From contig JAUXDO010000032.1 of NCBI GenBank assembly GCA_030618315.1, positions 1 to 11,299 of the forward strand: a stretch of DNA of 11,299 nucleotides, given 5' to 3'. The position numbers and the translations under genes were made by a program. The notes under the pieces were generated by a model. That model saw only the letters and a program-made list of their open reading frames with translations, was not told the DNA's origin and did no database searches. Position 1 is the stretch's first letter. Every line of letters begins with the position of its first letter. This DNA comes from Candidatus Peregrinibacteria bacterium. GTDB lineage: Bacteria; Patescibacteriota; Gracilibacteria; UM-FILTER-43-11. This document shows positions 1-5,686 of this stretch, piece by piece.

Positions 1-225
1 CCCCAAGCCAAGAAAAACAAACAGCAAAAACAAACAAAACGCCATTCCATACCCAACGTAGGGACGCGCCATGGCGCGTCCAAAAAACAAAAAACAAAAA
101 AGAACAATACAAACAATCAAAACAAAAGAGAGACTCGGTTGCCACACCAAATACAATCCAACTCCTGTCAGAAACCCAATCAAACCTATGATGATATAAA
201 AACTCCTTCCCATACAAATATACAT
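1..225 (-). CDS. Hydrophobic membrane protein, N-terminal part (cut by left edge), possibly ComEC-like
   Basis: An open frame of 75 codons runs from an ATG at 225 leftward off the window with no stop. It starts MYICMGRSFYIIIGLIGFLTG and is strongly hydrophobic, with membrane segments at about residues 9-27, 32-48 and 60-75. A consensus sigma-70 promoter lies just upstream (246-274), which supports the frame being real. A second in-frame ATG is at 213. The pattern of short hydrophobic helices ending FLGLG resembles the N-terminal membrane region of ComEC/Rec2 DNA-uptake channels, but 75 residues are too few to be sure. Residues 49-55 (GRAMARP) are encoded by a perfect 20-bp palindrome. The gene follows the sigma factor gene on the same strand, and its promoter's -35 box lies 4 bp past that gene's stop. 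Confidence 0.55.
   Translation of the reverse strand, partial: MYICMGRSFYIIIGLIGFLTGVGLYLVWQPSLSFVLIVCIVLFCFLFFGRAMARPYVGYGMAFCLFLLFVFLGLG
62..81. repeat. 20-bp GC-rich perfect palindrome inside a coding frame
   Basis: GGACGCGCCATGGCGCGTCC is its own reverse complement. It stands out from AT-rich surroundings and is read in frame in the edge gene as GRAMARP. The left flank continues GTAG, but the matching right flank is AAAA, so an originally longer palindrome may be trimmed here. Confidence 0.85.
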
Positions 226-235
226 TATGGGAAGG
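205..235 (-). promoter_or_regulatory. Stem-loop spanning the start codon of the left-edge gene
   Basis: A perfect 10-bp inverted repeat (CCTTCCCATA / TATGGGAAGG) encloses an 11-nt loop. In the minus-strand mRNA it would begin about 4 nt after the predicted transcription start. The ATG at 225 sits in the loop, and the 3' arm carries GGAAGG, which continues into a GGAAGGAG purine tract. It could be an operator for a dimeric repressor or an mRNA hairpin gating initiation; the sequence does not decide between these. Confidence 0.6.
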
Positions 236-245
236 CTGGTAGTGC

Positions 246-274
246 ATTTTACACTATTTCTTTTTATTTGTCAA
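246..274 (-). promoter_or_regulatory. Sigma-70 type promoter for the left-edge membrane gene
   Basis: On the minus strand TTGACA (274-269) is followed after exactly 17 bp by TAAAAT (251-246). Transcription would start near 239, giving a leader of only about 14 nt before the ATG at 225. The match is 6/6 and 5/6 to consensus. Confidence 0.75.
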
Positions 275-278
275 CACC

Positions 279-287
279 TTATCCACA
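279..287 (+). other. Consensus DnaA-box sequence
   Basis: TTATCCACA is a perfect match to the consensus DnaA box. It lies 4 bp upstream of the -35 box of the left-edge promoter and overlaps the last codons and stop of the sigma factor gene (Cys-Gly-stop on the minus strand). A single 9-mer can occur by chance in a window this long, and I see no second box nearby, so it is not evidence of an origin. Confidence 0.3.
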
Positions 288-851
288 AAACACATCACAC
301 ACTTCCGGACCAAGAGCCTTTTTTAATTTTTCCCTACCTCTACTAATACTGGACATTACTGTACCGATTCTCATATTAAGAGACTTAGCAATTTCTTGAT
401 AACTAAGACCATGAGCATAAAGTCTCAATGATTTTCTGGCATTTGAATCTAAGCTCTGACTATCCTCACTAAGTAATTTGCCCACCATAGTGCATACATT
501 TCTTAAATCAAGTAATTCATCTAAATTTATATCATTACTTTCTATTTTATATGGAGCATCTTCATCAAATAAAGGAAATTGCCTCTTTTTAGTGAAATTC
601 AAAGCAAAATTTTGCACAGCCCTATAAATAAAAGGTTTCGGATATCTGATATTATCACCACTGCTATCTCTGGTTGTACGAAGTAATTTTAATCGAACAT
701 CCTGAAGTACATCCTCGGAAACAGCATCGCTTTTTGTTATACCTTTTGCAAGTCCATGATAAAGATTATGATTTTCCTTAATAACCGCTTCCAGCTCATC
801 CCAAGCCTCAGTTTCTTGATCCTGTGATTGCATTTTGAGGGCAAAATTCAT
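279..851 (-). CDS. ECF-type RNA polymerase sigma factor
   Basis: The 190-aa protein has the size and two-domain layout of extracytoplasmic-function sigma factors. Residues about 27-92 look like region 2 (-10 binding and core contact), including EDVLQDVRLKLLR and the helix PKPFIYRAVQNFALNFTKKR. Residues about 125-181 look like region 4 with a helix-turn-helix: LSYQEIAKSLNMRIGTVMSSISRGREKLKKAL. There is no region 1 or 3. I start it at the ATG at 851; a TTG at 857 is in frame but less likely. No Shine-Dalgarno sequence precedes it. Only 25 bp separate it from rsmA, so it is probably cotranscribed with rsmA. No anti-sigma factor is visible next to it; the downstream membrane protein is a possible but untested partner. 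Region 2 is divergent, so the exact ECF group is unknown. Confidence 0.8.
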   Translation of the reverse strand: MNFALKMQSQDQETEAWDELEAVIKENHNLYHGLAKGITKSDAVSEDVLQDVRLKLLRTTRDSSGDNIRYPKPFIYRAVQNFALNFTKKRQFPLFDEDAPYKIESNDINLDELLDLRNVCTMVGKLLSEDSQSLDSNARKSLRLYAHGLSYQEIAKSLNMRIGTVMSSISRGREKLKKALGPEVCDVFCG

Positions 852-876
852 GGTCAATCAATATATCAATCTTAAT

Positions 877-1743
877 TTAAGATATCAACTGATATTTAGA
901 TAATACTTTCATCAGCTTCTCCCAATCCCCTATCTTCAAGTCTTCAGCTCTCACATCATCTTTAATTCCAGCCGACTTTAATAACTCCCGCACCTCTGCC
1001 GGTTCTATATGTAAACCGGCTCCAAGAGAGTTGGAGAGTTTTTTACGTTTTTGAGAAAATCCAAACTTAACAATCCGTAAAAAATCTTTTAACTGATCAG
1101 CTGGAATTAACGGCTTATCAAAAACCTCGATTTTCAAAATCGCCGAATCTACTTTCGGTGGTGGGTAAAAAGATTTAGACGGAACAATATCCACGATTTC
1201 CGGCTTACCAAATAACTGAGTTTCGATTGTAATAAGCGATTTACCGGTAATTCCACAAATCTTTTCCGCAACTTCCTTCTGTACCAAAACAACCATAAGA
1301 GTTGGCCGATTATCAGATTTAAGAAAATGTTTTAGGAGCGGGGAAGTGATGTAATAAGGAATATTCGCGACAACCTTAAAATTCGATACTTCTCCCGAAG
1401 GCGCGGAAGCGCTTCCGCGCCTTCGGTCGGTCAAATTATAATCAAGAATATCCTCATTTACGACTTCCAAATTCTCCGTAAATTTAAACTGTTCCTCCAA
1501 TATTTCCACCATATCTTTATCAAGTTCAACCGATGTGACGTGACCAGCCAACTGAACCAATTTTTCCGTCAAAAACCCCGTTCCCGGCCCGACCTCGATC
1601 ACATTATCGGTTTTTTGGAGGTCTGCAGCCGAAACAATGGTATCAAGCGCTTTTTTATCAATCAAAAAATTCTGACCTAAACGCTTCTTAGCCCAAAGAT
1701 TTTTAGATTGCAACAGCGTTTTAAGTTGTTCAAGTTTTGACAT
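877..1743 (-). CDS. rsmA: 16S rRNA dimethyladenosine transferase (RsmA/KsgA)
   Basis: It dimethylates two adjacent adenosines in the 3'-terminal hairpin of 16S rRNA (A1518 and A1519 in E. coli numbering) using S-adenosylmethionine, a late step of 30S assembly. The 288-aa length is normal. Visible motifs are KKRLGQNFLID (residues 19-29), the SAM-binding VIEVGPGTGFL (48-58), the acidic SVELD (71-75), the catalytic NIPYY (127-131), and the C-terminal FLRIVKFGFSQKRKKLSNSL (221-240). The ATG at 1743 overlaps the stop of the upstream gene as TAATG, which argues for this start and for translational coupling; a TTG at 1776 is rejected. Residues 107-116 (RRRGSASAPS) are an extra loop just before the catalytic strand, encoded by a perfect 32-bp palindrome. 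Confidence 0.97.
   Translation of the reverse strand: MSKLEQLKTLLQSKNLWAKKRLGQNFLIDKKALDTIVSAADLQKTDNVIEVGPGTGFLTEKLVQLAGHVTSVELDKDMVEILEEQFKFTENLEVVNEDILDYNLTDRRRGSASAPSGEVSNFKVVANIPYYITSPLLKHFLKSDNRPTLMVVLVQKEVAEKICGITGKSLITIETQLFGKPEIVDIVPSKSFYPPPKVDSAILKIEVFDKPLIPADQLKDFLRIVKFGFSQKRKKLSNSLGAGLHIEPAEVRELLKSAGIKDDVRAEDLKIGDWEKLMKVLSKYQLIS
1395..1426. repeat. 32-bp perfect palindrome inserted in frame in rsmA
   Basis: Two 16-bp arms with no loop, the left arm reading CCGAAGGCGCGGAAGC. It is much richer in GC than the rest of rsmA and encodes the RRRGSASAPS loop. Family members normally go almost directly from the strand after the SAM-binding acidic motif to the NxPY strand, so this looks like an insertion tolerated in a surface loop. 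Confidence 0.85.
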
Positions 1744-2150
1744 TATGACGTGATTCGCAACAATTCCATGGCACAATTTCTCTTTTCATCAATTAATTCA
1801 GTTTGTTTATCTGAATTCTCAAATTCCCGCAAACATAACTCTGCAGACTCACGTGTTTTTGCACAATAGCAAACCTTTTCTTCATCCAAAAACAATTCAT
1901 GCATAGGAACCTTACCATTTAATGGCCATTCTCTGGTTTCCTTAAGTTCATCTTCATCCACATATTCATCAGAAGAACTAAGATTAATAGTTCTATTAAG
2001 TTCTGCAACCATGCCTCTGTTGTTCCTTCCTGAATTCCTCCTTAACGGTCTAGTTTTTCTAAGACCGGGAGTCATACCTCGTACATTAGAACTTAAAGCT
2101 GGTGTTACTTTTGGCACCGCAGGTTTGATTTTTTCCATATCATCTTTCAT
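1743..2150 (-). CDS. Uncharacterised 135-aa charged protein upstream of rsmA
   Basis: I do not recognise this protein. From the ATG at 2150 it has a basic, Pro/Arg-rich and probably disordered N-terminus (residues 1-48: KPAVPKVTPA, then GLRKTRPLRRNSGRNNRG). An acidic stretch SSSDEYVDEDELKE follows, and then a more ordered segment GKVPMHELFLDEEKVCYCAKTRESAELCLREFEN with a CYC pair, ending in a likely helix. There is no signal peptide or membrane segment. It overlaps the rsmA start by 1 nt and follows pcrA by 84 bp, so it probably sits in an operon with rsmA. A basic, disordered N-terminus would suit RNA or ribosome binding, but that is inference only. Another in-frame ATG is at 2138, and a TTG at 2183 is less likely. 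Confidence 0.7.
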   Translation of the reverse strand: MKDDMEKIKPAVPKVTPALSSNVRGMTPGLRKTRPLRRNSGRNNRGMVAELNRTINLSSSDEYVDEDELKETREWPLNGKVPMHELFLDEEKVCYCAKTRESAELCLREFENSDKQTELIDEKRNCAMELLRITS

Positions 2151-2154
2151 AACA

Positions 2155-2183
2155 AATAAAAAATTAAAAATACCAATATTCAA
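2155..2183 (-). promoter_or_regulatory. Possible promoter for the 135-aa gene / rsmA operon
   Basis: TTGAAT (2183-2178) and TTTATT (2160-2155) are separated by 17 bp on the minus strand, each matching consensus at 4 of 6 positions. Transcription would begin almost at the ATG at 2150, making the mRNA nearly leaderless. The region is so AT-rich that a chance match is quite possible. Confidence 0.3.
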
Positions 2184-2234
2184 AATAACACGTAATATAA
2201 AAATTTAAAAATAATTATTCCACTCAAAATAAAA

Positions 2235-4400
2235 TTAAACCTTCTCTAGCGGAGCAATATTCGCCGCAAATTTCTTAATCCCATATATTTTATCCTGAAA
2301 AGCTACAGTAACAAGACCTCCGCGACGTTCAACAACAACTCCATCACCAAATGTTCTATGACAGACCTTATCCCCATCATTAAAACCAATCTCATCAACA
2401 TCTAATGAAACCTTTTCATAATTGGAATCAAAACTCTGAACGAAACTTGAGTTTTGAGTTTTGAGTTTTGAGTTTAATAGATTATCAGGTATATCATATA
2501 TAAAACGAGACGGCTGATTGCTTTGGTAATCTCCGTATATCATTCGCTGTTTTGCAGCTAAAAGATATAGTTTTTTCATTGCACGGGTTACACCTACATA
2601 CATAAGACGACGCTCCTCTTCCATTTGTTCCTGGTCGTAAAGCGAACGACTGTGCGGGAAGATATTTTCTTCACATCCAACGATAAATACATATGGATAT
2701 TCCAAGCCTTTAACCGAATGCAATGTCATAAGTGTAACCAGACTTTCTTCATCTTTGATTGAATCAGTATCTGCAACAAGCGCAACTTCTTCCAAAAAGG
2801 AAACTAGAGACATAACAGGCTCAAGACCATCGTACTTTGTAGCAACAGAAACAAGCTCCTGAACATTTTCATAACGCATTTCTCCCTCCTCTGTTCCATC
2901 GCACAAGTAAGACCTATAACCGATATCTGAAACTATTTTTTTAATCATTTCTGATATTGGAATAGTCATAGTATCCTCACGCCATTTGATAAACATATTC
3001 CAGAAATTGGATAATGAATCTTTAGTTTTCTGATTAATTTCATCAACCATTTCAACGTGGTTCAGTACTTCGGATAAAGATAGAGAGCGAGATAAAGCAA
3101 AAGACTGAAGTTTGTGGATAGTAGTTTGTCCAATCCTACGCGTTGGAGTATTTATTATTCGGAGCAGGCTGTCGGTATCGTATGGATTATGAATAATTCG
3201 AAGATAAGCGAGCAAATCCTTAATTTCTTTACGCGCATAGAACCTTACCCCACCGATAACCTTATAAGGAATTCCATATTTCAAAAACCCCTCTTCCACA
3301 ATACGGGACTGCGCGTTTGTGCGGTACAGAACAACAATATCGTTTAGTGCCACACCGCTATCACCCATTAAAGATTCAATCTCTTTAGCTACAAATTCCG
3401 CCTCCTCCCTTTCGGATCGCGCATGAATTACTTCGATTAAATCTCCTCCATTCTGTTCCGTCCACATCTGCTTTTTTGGACGATTTTTATTCTTGTCGAT
3501 AATGGAATCAGCCGCATCAAGAATTGTTTGAGTAGATCTGTAATTTTGTTCCAGTTTGATGACCTTCGCATCCGGATAATCCTTCTCAAAATCCAGAATA
3601 TTACTAATATCCGCACCACGAAAGTTATAAATGGACTGGTCGCTATCACCGATTACACAAAGATTTCGGTATTTATTCGCCAATAATTTAGTCAAAGTAT
3701 ATTGAACATGATTTGTATCCTGATATTCATCCACGTTGATGTATTTCCAACGTTCATGATATTCCTCAAGTACATCAGGGTTTTCTTTAAAGAGATTTAC
3801 TGTATAAACCAGCAAATCATCAAAATCCAAAGCATTATTTTCTTTAAGTCTTTTTTCATATGCAGTAAATATTTCAGCCACCTGTTTTTCAAAATGACTG
3901 GTTCTGTGATTCGAAAATCTTTCCGCGGATACAAGATTGTTCTTTGATTTAGAAATCATACCCTTAACAACCCGAACCTTTATCTTCTCATCCTCGATAT
4001 TGAGTTCTTTAATAATTCTTTTAATAAGACTTTCAGAATCAAGCGTATCGTAGACAACAAAAGACTTCTCTCTGCCGACTCTTTCAGAATGTTTGCGGAG
4101 GATACGAAGGCAAACGGAGTGAAAAGTGCCGATTACAGGCCTGTTTCTATCCCCAAGTTCATCAAAATTAGCTTTTATCAACTCTTCAACACGAGTTTTC
4201 ATCTCATTCGCCGCCTTATTCGTAAAAGTAACTGCCAAAATCTGCCACGGCTGTACAATCCCCATCGAAATTAACTTTGCAATACGGTATGTAAGTGTAC
4301 GTGTTTTACCACTCCCAGCCCCAGCTACTATTAAAAGCGGACCCGTAAGGGTTTCTGCAGCGTCTCTTTGCCTCTCATTTAACTCATCTATAAAACTCAT
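2235..4400 (-). CDS. pcrA: Superfamily 1A DNA helicase, PcrA/UvrD type
   Basis: This is a 3'-5' ATP-dependent helicase that unwinds DNA in excision repair and removes recombinase filaments. The 721-aa length is typical. Motifs in order: Q-motif LNERQRDAA (7-15), Walker A GAGSGKT (27-33), Ia VTFTNKAA (57-64), motif II VDEYQDTN (223-230), III GDSDQSIYNFRGA (251-263), IV LEQNYRST (283-290), then TLHSVKGLEYPYVFIVGCEE (V) and EERRLMYVGVTRA (VI). Residues 676-721 (GDKVCHRTFGDG onward) form the C-terminal Tudor-like domain that contacts RNA polymerase in the family. Between motif VI and this domain, residues 642-651 are encoded by a 7-bp tandem repeat, so a change in copy number would shift the frame. 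No Shine-Dalgarno sequence precedes the ATG at 4400. PcrA and UvrD cannot be separated here without alignment. Confidence 0.95.
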   Translation of the reverse strand: MSFIDELNERQRDAAETLTGPLLIVAGAGSGKTRTLTYRIAKLISMGIVQPWQILAVTFTNKAANEMKTRVEELIKANFDELGDRNRPVIGTFHSVCLRILRKHSERVGREKSFVVYDTLDSESLIKRIIKELNIEDEKIKVRVVKGMISKSKNNLVSAERFSNHRTSHFEKQVAEIFTAYEKRLKENNALDFDDLLVYTVNLFKENPDVLEEYHERWKYINVDEYQDTNHVQYTLTKLLANKYRNLCVIGDSDQSIYNFRGADISNILDFEKDYPDAKVIKLEQNYRSTQTILDAADSIIDKNKNRPKKQMWTEQNGGDLIEVIHARSEREEAEFVAKEIESLMGDSGVALNDIVVLYRTNAQSRIVEEGFLKYGIPYKVIGGVRFYARKEIKDLLAYLRIIHNPYDTDSLLRIINTPTRRIGQTTIHKLQSFALSRSLSLSEVLNHVEMVDEINQKTKDSLSNFWNMFIKWREDTMTIPISEMIKKIVSDIGYRSYLCDGTEEGEMRYENVQELVSVATKYDGLEPVMSLVSFLEEVALVADTDSIKDEESLVTLMTLHSVKGLEYPYVFIVGCEENIFPHSRSLYDQEQMEEERRLMYVGVTRAMKKLYLLAAKQRMIYGDYQSNQPSRFIYDIPDNLLNSKLKTQNSSFVQSFDSNYEKVSLDVDEIGFNDGDKVCHRTFGDGVVVERRGGLVTVAFQDKIYGIKKFAANIAPLEKV
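2449..2475. repeat. 7-bp tandem repeat inside pcrA
   Basis: The unit GAGTTTT (plus strand) occurs three full times plus six bases of a fourth. On the coding strand it gives the low-complexity linker SKLKTQNSS. Because 7 is not a multiple of 3, gain or loss of a single unit would shift the reading frame and remove the C-terminal Tudor-like domain. Confidence 0.85.
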
Positions 4401-4423
4401 AGCTGGTTAATGATACCTAAATA

Positions 4424-4458
4424 ATTTGAAATTTGAAATTTGAAATTTGAAATATGAA
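4424..4458. repeat. 7-bp tandem repeat upstream of pcrA
   Basis: Four perfect copies of ATTTGAA are followed by one variant copy (ATATGAA). The array lies 24 bp upstream of the pcrA start codon, within its presumed leader or promoter. The unit length equals that of the array inside the gene. Confidence 0.85.
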
Positions 4459-4527
4459 ATAGTTCCAGTATTTTCAGAAAATCTCCACATAAAGTATGTG
4501 CAAAAGCAGATAAAAGGCAAACGGGGT

Positions 4528-4606
4528 CTGGGGTATAGCGGACATGACGAAGATGGTACAGGGTATGAAGCTCAGAGCTTGTCTCGCAATACCCCAGTGG
4601 TTTTTT
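4528..4606 (+). ncRNA. Candidate structured small RNA with terminator-like end
   Basis: CTGGGGTAT (4528-4536) pairs perfectly with ATACCCCAG (4589-4597). The helix continues after a 1x1 mismatch with GCG/CGC, a one-base bulge, and GACA/TGTC (4541-4544 / 4580-4583). A further small hairpin AAGCT-CAG-AGCTT (4568-4580) lies within, competing for one base. Three bases after the long stem comes a run of six T, and a second six-T run follows. The total is about 16 paired positions with a roughly 35-nt apical region, unlike a plain terminator. It does not show the GGAAG apical signature of SRP RNA, the tag and tRNA-like ends of tmRNA, or the conserved core of RNase P RNA. It could instead be a complex terminator or a leader attenuator. 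No clear promoter was found for it. Confidence 0.4.
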
Positions 4607-4797
4607 GCTTACTTTTTTGACATATACCAAACAAATAGACGATAACGAACGTGCAAAGCTACAAAATACAACACCAAAACTTAGCCAAAAGTAAGAAGCA
4701 AAAGGGAATCATTACAGAAAGTGGTTAAAAGTAGGCATTGCAGCACAAAAGTAAGTCGCGCCGCTTTGGGCGCAACAAGATAGATCATAAAAACTAC
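4607..4797. other. Non-coding spacer before the rpsF promoter
   Basis: I see no convincing gene here. It contains three near-identical short direct repeats, AAAAGTAAG at 4687 and 4747 and AAAAGTAGG at 4727. A small GC hairpin GCGCC-GCTTTG-GGCGC (4758-4773) is not followed by a T-run, so it does not look like a terminator. Confidence 0.5.
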
Positions 4798-4825
4798 TTG
4801 CCTTCATCCAAAAAAGCTGTAAAAT
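4798..4825 (+). promoter_or_regulatory. Likely promoter of the rpsF-rpsR-yebC operon
   Basis: TTGCCT (4798-4803) and TAAAAT (4820-4825) are spaced by 16 bp. Transcription would start near 4832, giving a leader of about 76 nt before rpsF. The -35 matches at 4 of 6 positions and the -10 at 5 of 6. Confidence 0.45.
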
Positions 4826-4831
4826 AATCAC

Positions 4832-4849
4832 GCTTACTTCTTTGTAAGC
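4832..4849 (+). promoter_or_regulatory. Stem-loop at the 5' end of the rpsF leader
   Basis: GCTTAC-TTCTTT-GTAAGC forms a perfect 6-bp stem with a 6-nt loop, placed at the predicted transcript start. It may stabilise the 5' end or take part in control by ribosomal protein. I could not find the bulged CCG arrangement of the known S6:S18 leader motif in it. Confidence 0.4.
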
Positions 4850-4907
4850 AAATCTTTTCTTATCGCATTGTGACGGTAAGACATTTAGTCCATAAAGATA
4901 TAACATC

Positions 4908-5633
4908 ATGGCAAAGAAAAAAGAAGCTGAAGCGCGAGTCGTGGAGGCTGAAAACAGGATGTATGAGTTAATGCTCGTACTAAAACCAGATCTTCTTGAG
5001 TCTGCAGTTACAAAAAAACTTAAGGATTTTACCAAATTCTTAAAAGAAAATGAATGTAACGTAACCATGGAAGATGTTTGGGGTAAACGAACTCTCGCTT
5101 ATAGAATTAAACAATTCGAAGAGGGTATTTATGTTGTTTACAACATTATAGCTCCAACAACTTTTATTTCTGAACTTGATAATCACCTTAGAATCGATAA
5201 TGAAGTCATTCGTCATTTATTGATTTCCATCGAGAATGATTACAAATACTCAAAATTTGATGAGGAGATAGAGGAAGCGCCAAAAGAAGAAAAGAAAGCT
5301 CCTAAAAAGGAAATATCTAAAAAAGAGGAATCTGTAAAAGAAGTTGTTAAAGAAGAGCCAGTTGAAGAGCCAATTGAGAAGAAAGAAGAATCCGATGTAG
5401 AGATCCCGCTTAGCGGGACGTCTAAAGAAGAAGTAGTCGAAGAAAAAAAAGAGGAAAAAGTAGTTGAAGAGAAAGCTGAGGAAAAAGAGGAAAAAGAGGA
5501 AAAAGTAGTTGAAGAGAAAGAAAAAGTAAAAGAAGAGAAGATAGTCGAAGAGAAAGAAAAAGAAGAAATTGATAGAAGCGCATTAGATAGCAAGCTTGAC
5601 GACCTGTTAAGTGGAGATGATTTAAATATCTAA
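4908..5633 (+). CDS. rpsF: Ribosomal protein bS6 with a long Lys/Glu-rich C-terminal tail
   Basis: S6 binds S18 and the central domain of 16S rRNA on the platform of the 30S subunit. Residues about 17-113 are the S6 fold: MYELMLVLKPDL (18-29), the conserved WGKRTLAYRIKQFEEGIYVVYN, and IRHLLISIENDY. The family is usually about 95-140 aa, but this protein is 241 aa. The extra part from about residue 115 consists almost only of Glu, Lys and Val in imperfect repeats such as KVVEEK, then ends with the less repetitive RSALDSKLDDLLSGDDLNI. Residues PLSGT in the tail come from a short GC palindrome (5404-5418). The ATG at 4908 gives a 17-residue N-terminal extension; the internal ATG of MYELM is an alternative start. 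No Shine-Dalgarno sequence is seen. It is the first gene of an operon with rpsR and yebC. Confidence 0.95.
   Translation: MAKKKEAEARVVEAENRMYELMLVLKPDLLESAVTKKLKDFTKFLKENECNVTMEDVWGKRTLAYRIKQFEEGIYVVYNIIAPTTFISELDNHLRIDNEVIRHLLISIENDYKYSKFDEEIEEAPKEEKKAPKKEISKKEESVKEVVKEEPVEEPIEKKEESDVEIPLSGTSKEEVVEEKKEEKVVEEKAEEKEEKEEKVVEEKEKVKEEKIVEEKEKEEIDRSALDSKLDDLLSGDDLNI
5404..5418. repeat. Short GC-rich inverted repeat in the rpsF tail
   Basis: TCCCGCT-T-AGCGGGA has 7-bp arms with a 1-nt centre. It lies in frame and encodes the only non-charged break (IPLSGT) in the Lys/Glu tail. Its arms ATCCCGCT and AGCGGGA recur, in the opposite order, in the palindrome at 9881-9916. Confidence 0.7.
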
Positions 5634-5655
5634 CCTGCCTGCCGGCAGGCAGGTT
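5632..5655. repeat. 24-bp perfect palindrome abutting the rpsF stop codon
   Basis: AACCTGCCTGCC and its reverse complement meet with no loop. The first two bases belong to the rpsF stop codon. Translated on the minus strand it gives LPAGRQV, a word I associate with dispersed palindromes in many CPR genomes. In mRNA it would form a stable hairpin between rpsF and rpsR. No T-run follows directly, so it may reduce but need not end transcription. Confidence 0.85.
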
Positions 5656-5686
5656 CGTAATTTTTAATTCGTAATTCATAATTATA

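Noticed and set aside
279..287. Replication origin near the DnaA box
   Set aside because: There is only a single box, with no dnaA or dnaN gene, no box cluster and no clear unwinding element.
139..399. Plus-strand open frame of 86 codons
   Set aside because: It has no plausible start context and no recognisable domain. It overlaps the sigma factor gene, its downstream promoter and the left-edge gene on the other strand, all of which are better supported.
4528..4606. SRP RNA, tmRNA or RNase P RNA
   Set aside because: None of the conserved core sequences of these RNAs is present in either strand, and the size is too small for tmRNA or RNase P.
4397..4630. Minus-strand open frame of 77 codons ending in an ATGA overlap with the pcrA start
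   Set aside because: The stop/start overlap is suggestive, but the frame has only a TTG start and its 3' part is the translated heptamer repeat. The middle coincides with a strongly structured RNA candidate on the other strand. Composition does not look like a protein.
4712..5068. Minus-strand open frame of 118 codons
   Set aside because: It covers the rpsF promoter, leader and the conserved S6 domain in antisense; no domain is recognisable.
5240..5593. Minus-strand Ser/Phe-rich frame opposite the rpsF tail
   Set aside because: It is the antisense shadow of the Lys/Glu repeats, which necessarily read as Ser/Phe or Leu runs.
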